Below are positions 1 through 7,292 of a stretch of 64,000 bases of DNA, piece by piece. How positions within the stretch are numbered: position 1 is the stretch's first letter; each line of letters starts with the position of its first letter. The position numbers and the translations under genes are program-made. The notes under the pieces were generated by a model. It made no database searches. It worked only from the letters and a program-made list of their open reading frames with translations, and was not told where the DNA came from. Location of the stretch: contig NZ_JAGGLB010000037.1 of the NCBI RefSeq assembly GCF_017874215.1, positions 23,240 to 87,239 of the forward strand. The letters run 5' to 3'. Origin of the DNA: Paenibacillus eucommiae. Its GTDB lineage: Bacteria > Bacillota > Bacilli > Paenibacillales > NBRC-103111.

Positions 1-577
1 CTCTTGGTGTGCCAACGGCTTTGGCGATCAAATAAATTTTGGCGCTTTCCTCCATAACCTCGGTGCGGTAATAAGCCTCGCGCAGGTTTTTACCTGTGGT
101 CACGAGTCCGTGGTTGCCTAGCAGAATGGAATAGAAGTCCGTTACTTTTTCCGCTAAAGCATCAGCCAATTTATCCGTAGTCGGCAGTACATAGGGAATA
201 TAACCAACGTCCCCCACTAGCGCCGCTTGGTCTGGAAACAGCATAGGCAGCTTATCGCCTAAGGTGCTAAGGGCAATGCAGTATGCCGGATGGGTATGAA
301 CAATAGCTTGAATAAGCGGATTAACCCTGTAGGCATATAGATGCATCAATACCTCAGAAGATGGACGAAAAGCCTTATCTACAATTTCTCCCGTTGAAAT
401 CGTTACACGCACCCATTGCTCGGGTTCAATATCCTCCAACGCGAAGCCGCTTGGCGATAAAAACATCGTATCCCCGTTTCTCGCACTAATGTTTCCGCCT
501 GGTCCTACAACCAGTCCCTTAGCTACCGTCTTTCTGGCATACTTAGTTAGCTCTTCTCTCGTTAACTGTTCAGACAT
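1..577 (-). CDS. Class II aldolase (L-fuculose/rhamnulose phosphate aldolase), partial
   Basis: Class II (zinc) aldolase/adducin family protein, cut by the window edge; 192 N-terminal codons are visible, beginning MSEQLTREELTKYARKTV at an ATG preceded by a GGGG-type ribosome site. Visible family motifs are GGNISAR near residue 30, the metal-binding VHTHPAYC near residue 95 and the second zinc-ligand motif LGNHGLV near residue 155. Enzymes of this family split L-fuculose- or L-rhamnulose-1-phosphate into dihydroxyacetone phosphate and L-lactaldehyde in the cytoplasm. It is the third gene of an operon with an isomerase and a FGGY kinase, 15 bp after the kinase. The neighbouring isomerase is clearly FucI-type, so L-fuculose-phosphate is the most likely substrate (inference); rhamnulose-phosphate cannot be excluded. 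Confidence 0.85.
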   Translation of the reverse strand, partial: MSEQLTREELTKYARKTVAKGLVVGPGGNISARNGDTMFLSPSGFALEDIEPEQWVRVTISTGEIVDKAFRPSSEVLMHLYAYRVNPLIQAIVHTHPAYCIALSTLGDKLPMLFPDQAALVGDVGYIPYVLPTTDKLADALAEKVTDFYSILLGNHGLVTTGKNLREAYYRTEVMEESAKIYLIAKAVGTPR

Positions 578-592
578 ACCGCTACTCAGCCC

Positions 593-2086
593 CTATTCAC
601 TTTTGCTCTCATCTATTTTTTTATAACTCTGGTAAGCTTCCTGCCAGGCATCCGTGTCTGCTGGCACATACCTGTCCGGCGGGAAGGAGTCGATAACGAC
701 TTGCCTGATTTCATTCAAGCTGCCCACTTCTCCATGCGCCTTGGCCTGCATCAGAATATTCCCGATAGCGGTTGCTTCTATGGGCCCTGCAAATACCGTT
801 CTCCCGGTTGCATTAGCCGTAAGCTGGCACAATAACGTATTCTGGATGCCTCCGCCGACCATATGAATATGCTCCAGCCTCCGGCCCAGCAGAAATTCGA
901 TCTCGTCCAGCGTTTGTTTGAATTTCATCGACAGGCTTTCAAGAATACAGCGGATGATCTCCGGCTTCGTTTGCGGAACGGTCTGCCCGGTATCCCTGCA
1001 GTAGGCCCGGATCCGATCCGGCATATGGCCGGGAGCCAGAAATACAGGATCCTCCGGGTCAACATAACTGGCATTATGCTTATGCACAGCAGCCATTTCC
1101 TGCATCTGTGCATAAGTAAGCGAATCCCCTTCAAGCTCCCAGTGACGCTTGCACTCCTGCAGCAGCCACAGTCCCATAATATTCTTGAGCAGTCTGATTT
1201 TCTGTTCGGCTCCGCCTTCATTCGTGAAGGACCAGCGCTCGCTCCACTCGTTAATGACAGGCTTATCCGTTTCAACACCCATCAGTGACCACGTGCCGCA
1301 GCTGATAAAAGCATAGTTGTTCGTTAAAGCCGGAATGGAAACTACCGCAGATGCCGTATCATGAGAAGCCGCTGCCACTACCGGAACGCTGCCGATCGCA
1401 AGCTCCTCGCGCAGCTCACTGCGAAGCGTTCCAAGCTGTGTGCCCGGCATCACAATATCCGTGAACAGACTCTGGGCAAAAGGAAGCTTGCCCAGCAGCT
1501 CCCTGTTCCAGCTGCGTGCAGCCGGGTCGAGCAGGCCGCTCGTGCTGGCAATCGTATACTCGGTTGCCTTCACTCCTGACAAATAGTAATGAAATAGATC
1601 CGGCATAAATAATAAACGGACGTCCTCGCCGACCGGCCGGGTACAGCTCTGCTGCCAAGCGAGCAGCTGGAATATCGTGTTGAACTGCAGCGGCTGAATG
1701 CCGGTTCGTTCGAACAGCTCCGTTCTGGGGATGGATTTAAAACAGGTCTCCATGGTGGCATTCGTACGTGCATCCCGGTAATGATACGGATTTCCAAGCA
1801 GATTGCCGTTACCATCCACCAAGCCGTAGTCCACCCCCCATGTATCGACAGCTATAGAAGCTGGGGTCTTCGAGGTCACTTGCTTAAACGCGCGTACGCC
1901 CTTCTTCAGCTCATGGAATAACCGTAAAAAGTCCCAATACAGACTTCCGCCGAGTTCTACAGGCTCATTGGCAAATCTGTGAATTTCCTGCACAGTAAGC
2001 TTGGATCCCGTGAATTCACCCCAAATTGTTCTTCCGCTGCTCGCCCCGAAGTCTACGGCCAACATGTTCAGATGCTTGTTTTCCAC
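593..2086 (-). CDS. FGGY-family rhamnulokinase/L-fuculokinase
   Basis: Sugar kinase of the FGGY (hexokinase/actin-fold) family, 497 residues, the normal size. The N-terminal phosphate motif AVDFGASSGRT near residue 10, the SHDTASAV segment near residue 241 and the C-terminal nucleotide-binding MVGGGIQNTLLCQLTANATG near residue 410 are visible. The overall sequence is of RhaB type. It would phosphorylate L-fuculose or L-rhamnulose at C1 with ATP. The start is a GTG with GGAG about 10 bp upstream. The gene lies 31 bp after the isomerase and 15 bp before the aldolase, so all three are one operon. RhaB-type kinases often serve fucose operons in Firmicutes, and the FucI partner favours L-fuculose; sequence alone does not settle the substrate. 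Confidence 0.88.
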   Translation of the reverse strand: MENKHLNMLAVDFGASSGRTIWGEFTGSKLTVQEIHRFANEPVELGGSLYWDFLRLFHELKKGVRAFKQVTSKTPASIAVDTWGVDYGLVDGNGNLLGNPYHYRDARTNATMETCFKSIPRTELFERTGIQPLQFNTIFQLLAWQQSCTRPVGEDVRLLFMPDLFHYYLSGVKATEYTIASTSGLLDPAARSWNRELLGKLPFAQSLFTDIVMPGTQLGTLRSELREELAIGSVPVVAAASHDTASAVVSIPALTNNYAFISCGTWSLMGVETDKPVINEWSERWSFTNEGGAEQKIRLLKNIMGLWLLQECKRHWELEGDSLTYAQMQEMAAVHKHNASYVDPEDPVFLAPGHMPDRIRAYCRDTGQTVPQTKPEIIRCILESLSMKFKQTLDEIEFLLGRRLEHIHMVGGGIQNTLLCQLTANATGRTVFAGPIEATAIGNILMQAKAHGEVGSLNEIRQVVIDSFPPDRYVPADTDAWQEAYQSYKKIDESKSE

Positions 2087-2117
2087 TTGGCGTTCACTCC
2101 ATCCTTATCAAGCTGCA

Positions 2118-3917
2118 TTACTTATACAAAGGACCAAAGGCTCCACAAGCACGGAAATCCGCCGCTTCCACGTCCGAAGTACCAAAAGAGCTCCAAACCC
2201 GGGGACGGAAAATATGCTCTTCCTCAATGTTATGCATCGAAACTGGAATCCGTAAAATCGATGCTAATGTAATCAAATCCGCTCCGATATGCCCGAAGCT
2301 GATAGCACCGTGATTAGAGCCCCAGTTATCCATTACCGAATAAACATCCTTAAAGGCTCCTTTGCCGGTCAAAATAGGCGCAAACCAGGTTGTCGGCCAT
2401 GTAGAGTCGGTACGAAGATCCAGCGTATCATGCACGTCCTGCGGCAAATCAACCGAATAGCCCTCAGCAATTTGCAGTACTGGACCTAATCCTTTGATCA
2501 AATTCAGTCTGGACATCGTTACCGGCATGCCGCCTTTGGTAAGGAAATCGGAGGAATAGCCGCCACCGCGGAAATATTCAACCGCTGCCGGCCTCCAGGA
2601 GGTAGCTTCCAGACACTTGTTCACTTCTTCGTCGCTGATTTCCCAGAAAGGCTTCATAGCAGGCTTGCCATCAATGGATTGTTCGCCTGTTCCGTCCAGT
2701 GTAGCCGATCCCGAATTGATCAGATGCAGAATCCCGTCCTTAGCCGCTCCGCTAAGCGTATGACCCGTGACTCGTTTCACCGCATCCGGACTCCAGTAGG
2801 TTCTCACGTCCGCGAAGATTTGCGCGGAATTCGTCAGCAGGTTGCCCAGCAGCATGGCCACGCCATTTAGGCTATCGTTCTCAGTCGCAACCAAATATGG
2901 AGCGCGCTTGCCGTTCCAATCGAAGGAGGTGTTCAGAATCGCTTCCATAAAGTCCCCATTCGGGAAATGGTCGGTCCAGTGGCGCTGCCCTTGGAAACCG
3001 GAAAGAATCGCATTATGTCCCAGCGCTTCTTCGCCAAAGCCTATTTTACCAAGCTCGGGGTTCCCCAGCATCAAATCGCGGACGATCAGCGACATTTTGA
3101 CAACGGTCTCCCAATCCTGATCCTTCTTCTCGCGAGACGTTTGAATTTCAGGACGGTTGTTGTCCTGGCCTTCCTTACAGTTTTCCTTCACCCAAGCCAA
3201 AGCCAGCTTAAATTCCTCCGGATCAAAAATCTCCTCTTCAATCCTGCGGACCAATTCGGACATATCTACATATTCATTGCGCATGCCCAGGTAATCCTGG
3301 AACAGCTCCTCATTCACGATAGATCCGGCAATCCCCATGGAAACCGATCCGATAGCCAGATAGGATTTGCCTTTCATATAAGCAGCAGCGAGTCCGGCTT
3401 TACTGAAGCGCAGCAGTTTTCCCTTCACATCTTCAGGAATATCGGTCGTGCCCGAGTCCTGTACGTCTTTGCCATAAATGCCGAAGGCAGGCAGCCCCTT
3501 TTGCGCATGTCCAGATAGAACGGCAGCGAGATAGACAGCACCCGGTCTTTCCGTTCCATTAAATCCCCAAACCGCCTTAGGCAAAGAAGGATCCATATCC
3601 ATCGTTTCCGTTCCGTAGCACCAGCAGGGTGTAACTGTGATTGAAACTCCGACTCCTGCTTTCACGAATTTATCCGCGGACGCAGCAGCCTCTGCAACTC
3701 CACCGATACAAGTATCGGAGATTACACATTCAACGGCTTCGCCGTTCGGATATTTCAAGGTGCTGCTGAGCAAATCGGCAACCGCTTTCGCCATATTCAT
3801 GGTCTGCTCTTCCAAGGATTCTCTGATTCCTTTTCTTCTACCGTCGATTGTTGGACGAATGCCAATTTTAGGGAAGCCTTGCTTCCATCTTACATCATTG
3901 CTTTCCAAATTACTCAT
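2118..3917 (-). CDS. fucI: L-fucose isomerase
   Basis: L-fucose isomerase, interconverting L-fucose and L-fuculose (also D-arabinose/D-ribulose) with Mn2+; 599 residues against about 590 for the family. The N-terminus KIGIRPTIDGRRKGIRESLE is the family hallmark. ITVTPCWCYGTETMDMD, the FGEEALGHNAILSGFQGQRH segment (catalytic and metal region) and the C-terminal GAISFGHIGADL follow. An in-frame ATG 33 bp upstream exists, but the ATG at 3917 is preceded by GGAGGAATTGACG and gives the family N-terminus, so it is preferred. It is the first gene of the operon, immediately downstream of a promoter with an embedded palindrome (3996-4024). Cytoplasmic, usually hexameric. Confidence 0.95.
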   Translation of the reverse strand: MSNLESNDVRWKQGFPKIGIRPTIDGRRKGIRESLEEQTMNMAKAVADLLSSTLKYPNGEAVECVISDTCIGGVAEAAASADKFVKAGVGVSITVTPCWCYGTETMDMDPSLPKAVWGFNGTERPGAVYLAAVLSGHAQKGLPAFGIYGKDVQDSGTTDIPEDVKGKLLRFSKAGLAAAYMKGKSYLAIGSVSMGIAGSIVNEELFQDYLGMRNEYVDMSELVRRIEEEIFDPEEFKLALAWVKENCKEGQDNNRPEIQTSREKKDQDWETVVKMSLIVRDLMLGNPELGKIGFGEEALGHNAILSGFQGQRHWTDHFPNGDFMEAILNTSFDWNGKRAPYLVATENDSLNGVAMLLGNLLTNSAQIFADVRTYWSPDAVKRVTGHTLSGAAKDGILHLINSGSATLDGTGEQSIDGKPAMKPFWEISDEEVNKCLEATSWRPAAVEYFRGGGYSSDFLTKGGMPVTMSRLNLIKGLGPVLQIAEGYSVDLPQDVHDTLDLRTDSTWPTTWFAPILTGKGAFKDVYSVMDNWGSNHGAISFGHIGADLITLASILRIPVSMHNIEEEHIFRPRVWSSFGTSDVEAADFRACGAFGPLYK

Positions 3918-3995
3918 CGTCAATTCCTCCTCCATAATATCAAACGCCAACCCTACTAATGCCTTTATTTAAAATGATACACAATACTTAAATTT

Positions 3996-4024
3996 ATTAT
4001 AATAGAGTTATCGATAACTCACAA
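3996..4024 (-). promoter_or_regulatory. Promoter of the fucose operon
   Basis: Reading on the minus strand, a -35 like TTGTGA (4019-4024) and a perfect -10 TATAAT (3996-4001) are 17 bp apart, about 80 bp before the fucI start. The spacer is almost completely occupied by a palindrome. This is a SigmaA-type promoter by match, not by experiment. Confidence 0.65.
4005..4020. promoter_or_regulatory. Palindromic operator in the fucose promoter
   Basis: A perfect 16-bp palindrome, GAGTTATCGATAACTC, lies between the -35 and -10 of the fucI promoter. The position predicts repression by steric block. GT...AC half-sites around a central CG suit a GntR- or LacI-family regulator. The regulator gene is not in the window, so the protein that binds is unknown. 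Confidence 0.6.
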
Positions 4025-4101
4025 GTTAAAAAATAAAGCTAAAATTAGGCCGGAGAGGAAGTAAAAGGTCAGAACCCCTCACCCTTTCCCCACAGTTGCC
4101 C

Positions 4102-4155
4102 TGTTTGCCTTGTTTAGCTTGTTTAGCTTGTTTAGCTTGTTTAGACTGTTTAGCC
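4102..4155. repeat. Tandem 9-bp repeat (TGTTTAGCT)
   Basis: Five to six head-to-tail copies of TGTTTAGCT, some degenerate (TGTTTGCCT, TGTTTAGAC, TGTTTAGCC), in the gap between the metallophosphoesterase stop and the fucose promoter. A 10-bp relative of the same motif is repeated at 48761-48811. Function unknown; slippage-prone simple repeat. Confidence 0.85.
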
Positions 4156-4178
4156 TTGTGAGCGCTGTTTAACAATGC

Positions 4179-5345
4179 TTAGCTTCGGAAGGTTACCTTT
4201 ATGCTAACAATCTCTCCTCTATGGCCAACCCTTACCGGAGGACCCCATGTGCCAAAGCCGGAAGAGACCACGGTATGCATCGACTTTTCTTTATGAAGAT
4301 ATCCCCAATCAAGCTCATAAAGTCTGCGGGTCACATGGTGATAAGGAAACATCTGTCCCCTGTGCGTATGTCCGGAAACCTGCAGATCGATCCCCGCCTG
4401 CTGCGCCTCATCTAGCCTGGAGGGCTGATGGTCCATAAGAATAAGCGGCAGCGTTACATCGACATCCTGCATAAGCGTGCCTATCGCCATGCGGGGACGG
4501 CCTGTCAGTGACTTGCCTGAAATATCATCCCTGCCCATTACATAAAAACTGTCGTCCACCTTGACTGCCTCGTCCAGCAGCATCTGAACGCCCGCCTTCT
4601 CCAGCTCAAGCCGATACTCATCCAGATGACCTGCTATATACTCATGATTGCCAAGCACAGAGTATACACCAAGCTTTGACTTCAGCTTCTTAAATTGCGC
4701 TGCCATATTGTGCGCGATAAAAGGGTGGAAATCATCATCAATAATATCTCCGGCAAGGAGAATCAGGTCCGGCTCCAGCCCGTTAACACGCTTTACCAAA
4801 TGCTGCAGCCTGCGATTTCCGTTAATCACCCCAACGTGCAAGTCCGATGCCAATACAATATGAAGCTCTTTATGCCGGCCGCCACTTTTGGGTATGACAA
4901 TCTCGTACTTGGTTACGACCGTACTTTTCGCACTCCAGATACCATGCAGCACAATCGATACAGTCAGCAGCAAAGTGATCCAACCGACCAATTCAATGAA
5001 AGCAGGATCCTGCATCACAGAACCCGGAATAAGCTTCAACCCATAATTCAACCCTCTACCCACATCAATTAGAAGCAATAGAGGAACCGCATATTGCAGC
5101 ACAGCAAGCCAGTATGAACCAATAACGGTCAGCAGGCTTATCAATGGACGGGGAAGCCACGAAGCCGTTAACCTAGGCAGCAAAAAAGCAAAGCCAACGA
5201 TCCAAAAAGGTATCCAATACGCCCAGCCCTGCCACTGCGGTGCCACCACCTGAAGCCACTGCCAGCCGCGTAAACCCGTATAATAATTGACCCCACCGAA
5301 AAAAACAACAAAAATGGCGACCATCATCACAACTCTTCTATTCAC
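4179..5345 (-). CDS. Membrane-anchored calcineurin-like metallophosphoesterase
   Basis: Metallophosphoesterase of the YkuE/YaeI type, about 388 residues. The N-terminal third has four or five hydrophobic segments. The phosphoesterase domain then carries the metal motifs in order: ASDLHVG, LLAGDIIDDD, LGNHEYIAG and the final SGHTHRGQ. Family members hydrolyse phosphomonoesters or diesters with two metal ions, and some act on UDP-diacylglucosamine or lipid substrates; the substrate here cannot be told. A GTG at 5345 fits an AGGGAAG ribosome site 8 bp upstream better than the longer TTG/ATG possibilities at 5366 and 5363. The phosphoesterase domain would face the side set by the odd or even number of membrane segments, which is not resolved. 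Confidence 0.85.
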   Translation of the reverse strand: MNRRVVMMVAIFVVFFGGVNYYTGLRGWQWLQVVAPQWQGWAYWIPFWIVGFAFLLPRLTASWLPRPLISLLTVIGSYWLAVLQYAVPLLLLIDVGRGLNYGLKLIPGSVMQDPAFIELVGWITLLLTVSIVLHGIWSAKSTVVTKYEIVIPKSGGRHKELHIVLASDLHVGVINGNRRLQHLVKRVNGLEPDLILLAGDIIDDDFHPFIAHNMAAQFKKLKSKLGVYSVLGNHEYIAGHLDEYRLELEKAGVQMLLDEAVKVDDSFYVMGRDDISGKSLTGRPRMAIGTLMQDVDVTLPLILMDHQPSRLDEAQQAGIDLQVSGHTHRGQMFPYHHVTRRLYELDWGYLHKEKSMHTVVSSGFGTWGPPVRVGHRGEIVSIKVTFRS

Positions 5346-5732
5346 CAAACACACTTCCCTCATCAAAAGAAAATCGAAAAAAACGGCTTATCACCCAATC
5401 AGTGCTTGATTAACCTCCGCCCATCAGTTACCTTATTTGGGGGCAGATCCACAAAAAACAACAGATAATCCTATTCAAAGTCACACATTCAAAATCCTAT
5501 ATTAACATCCTATAGTAAAATCACTTAGCTTCATTATAGCTCATTGCACTAGGGAATTAAAAAAATGCATTCTACTGAACGCTGCAGACCTCGCATAAGC
5601 AAAAAAGACCACCCAAGGAAATATCTCCCAGAGTAGTCTGTTCTTTTTCTTGTAAACTTATTCGACAGCGGCCATGAGTCCAGTCCTCTTCTCGCCGCCG
5701 CTGCGTTACGGATGCATGGAGTGTCTGCTTTG

Positions 5733-5840
5733 CTCACTTAACGATGTTTTTCATCACTAAGTGAGGCATTATCAGGTAACCAGGCACTTTAACGATGTTT
5801 TTCATCGTTAAAAGAGGACGAATGACCTCACTGGGTGATT
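5733..5840. repeat. Dispersed palindromic repeat, locus A (two units)
   Basis: Two units of the TTAACGATGTTTTTCATC palindrome, about 30 bp apart, joined by a spacer that resembles, in reverse orientation, the spacer at locus C (32615-32815). Each unit has an ATGAAAAACAT-type core with TTAA-rich arms. Belongs to the family also at 22889, 32615, 48568 and 63906. Confidence 0.85.
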
Positions 5841-5867
5841 AAAATAGCAGATCTTCCTCCCAAGCGC

Positions 5868-6131
5868 ATTTACCCGCTAGGAACTCTCCTACATTCAAGA
5901 GAAAAAAACTGTTGACTGACCGTTTGATCTTTGGTGTTCGTGCGATTGTAGCTGAGAGAGGGAATGGCTATGGGTGGAAGAGCGATAGCGTCCGCATTTA
6001 AAGATAGGTTTCTACCACCTAAGTCTAATCAAGGGAACCTATCTTTAACAGCGGCTGGAACCCATAGCCATTCCCTCTGAAACGCATCCAAGTCACGAAC
6101 ACGATCCTCAAAGGACACCGCAAGGCATGTT
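5868..6131. repeat. Long hairpin element, copy 1
   Basis: A roughly 264-bp element repeated in inverted orientation at 63592-63873. Inside it the outer stem GAGGGAATGGCTATGGGT (5958-5975) pairs perfectly with 6060-6077, and the inner stem TTAAAGATAGGTT (5998-6010) pairs perfectly with 6036-6048, with an asymmetric internal loop between them. The two copies differ in the stems by paired, compensating changes, which points to selection on a folded structure. A 38-codon frame starting at 5964 inside the stem is considered a by-product. Confidence 0.85.
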
Positions 6132-6140
6132 CTTAACTAA

Positions 6141-7208
6141 TCAAATCTCCAACAGCTTGACACATATAGGCCGCGATACCTGAGCTCTATGGCCTGTATC
6201 CGTCAGCTCGCCAGTCGCTTTGTCCAGCTTGAACACGACGATGTCGTCGGTCTCCTGGTTGGCTACTAACACATATTCACCATCCGGCGTGAGAACAAAG
6301 TTTCTTGGTGTTTTGCCAAGTGTAGAATAATGTCCGATTGGTGTTAATGTTCCCTGGTCCTTATCAATACTATAGGCTGCCAGGCTGTCATGTCCTCTAT
6401 TCGAAGCATATAAGAAGCTTCCATCTTTGCTAAGATGTATATCCGCACAATAATTGACTGCATCGTAATCACGCGGAATCGTAGTCACCGTTTGAATCGT
6501 AGCCGCATTGCCCTGCTCTGCATCGTATGCAAGCACCGTCACCGTGGAATTCAGTTCATTGACTGCGTACAAGAAGCTTCCATCCTGACGAAAAGCGAAG
6601 TGTCTGGGACCCGCTCCTGCTTGAATATGGACTTCCTTATGGGCTATCAGCTTTTTGCCGGCAACATCCATGTCGTAAATAACCAATTGATCCAGTCCAA
6701 GGTCCGCGGCAACAGCAAAGCGATTGTTAAAATCAGGTGAGATCATATGGGCATGCGCCTTTTCCTGACGATCCTCATCCAGACTTTGGCCTTCGTGCTG
6801 GTGGATATCACTTGCTTCCGCAAGACTTCCATCCTCCTGTATAGGATATACACAGACGTTTCCTTTGGAATAATTGGCCACATATACACAGCTTCCTGTC
6901 TGATCTATGCTTAAATGACAAGGAGCCCCACCATATGTAGGCTGCTGATTCAAAAATGTCAGATGCCCTGTAGCAGGATCAATCTTATAGGAGAATACAG
7001 CGCCTTCTTCAATCTCGCTTACGGCATATAACCGCATCCGGTTCGAATCTATCGCGATATAAGACGCGTTGGTTTGCTCAATGCCATGGTTCAGAGAGGA
7101 AAGCTCTCCTGAGTTTAAATCCATTGAAAACAAGTTGAGCCCGTTCGGGGACTCATGAGTGTAACAGCCTACATAGACAAGAATGTTCGTTTTATTTTGC
7201 TCTGTCAT
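6141..7208 (-). CDS. Lactonase-family beta-propeller protein (6-phosphogluconolactonase-like)
   Basis: Lactonase/YkgB-type protein of 355 residues, the usual length for the seven-bladed propeller family that includes 6-phosphogluconolactonase Pgl and muconate cycloisomerase-like lactonases. It starts with VYVGCYTHESPNGL, and typical blade motifs recur: YGGAPCHLSIDQTG, VYVANYSKGNV, AGAGPRHFAF, LYAVNELNSTV, LYASNRGHDSL and TPRNFVLTPDGEYVLVANQ. No signal peptide, so probably cytoplasmic. GGAGG is 12 bp before the ATG. It stands alone, with no pentose-phosphate neighbours, so the true substrate could be another sugar lactone. The hairpin element lies 10 bp past its stop. Confidence 0.85.
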   Translation of the reverse strand: MTEQNKTNILVYVGCYTHESPNGLNLFSMDLNSGELSSLNHGIEQTNASYIAIDSNRMRLYAVSEIEEGAVFSYKIDPATGHLTFLNQQPTYGGAPCHLSIDQTGSCVYVANYSKGNVCVYPIQEDGSLAEASDIHQHEGQSLDEDRQEKAHAHMISPDFNNRFAVAADLGLDQLVIYDMDVAGKKLIAHKEVHIQAGAGPRHFAFRQDGSFLYAVNELNSTVTVLAYDAEQGNAATIQTVTTIPRDYDAVNYCADIHLSKDGSFLYASNRGHDSLAAYSIDKDQGTLTPIGHYSTLGKTPRNFVLTPDGEYVLVANQETDDIVVFKLDKATGELTDTGHRAQVSRPICVKLLEI

Positions 7209-7292
7209 ATTAAAGCTTCGCCTCCATTTCCAGATTAAGGTTTCCCTATTAGGATATCATGATTTAAGCTTTAGATAAAATGTTATTTACTT

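Larger units (their letters stand above)
5346..6140. other. 795-bp intergenic region made of dispersed repeats
   Basis: No convincing gene lies between the metallophosphoesterase start and the lactonase stop. The region holds a weak stem (AGACYAC-type arms around 5610-5650), the palindromic repeat locus A (5733-5840) and copy 1 of a long hairpin element (5868-6131). A 62-codon minus-strand frame at 5549-5737 has no visible ribosome site or recognisable family and is not accepted as a gene. Confidence 0.7.

Noticed and set aside
5549..5737. 62-codon minus-strand frame in the intergenic region before hairpin copy 1
   Set aside because: No ribosome site, no family, overlaps palindromic repeat; composition looks like non-coding GC-richer repeat DNA.
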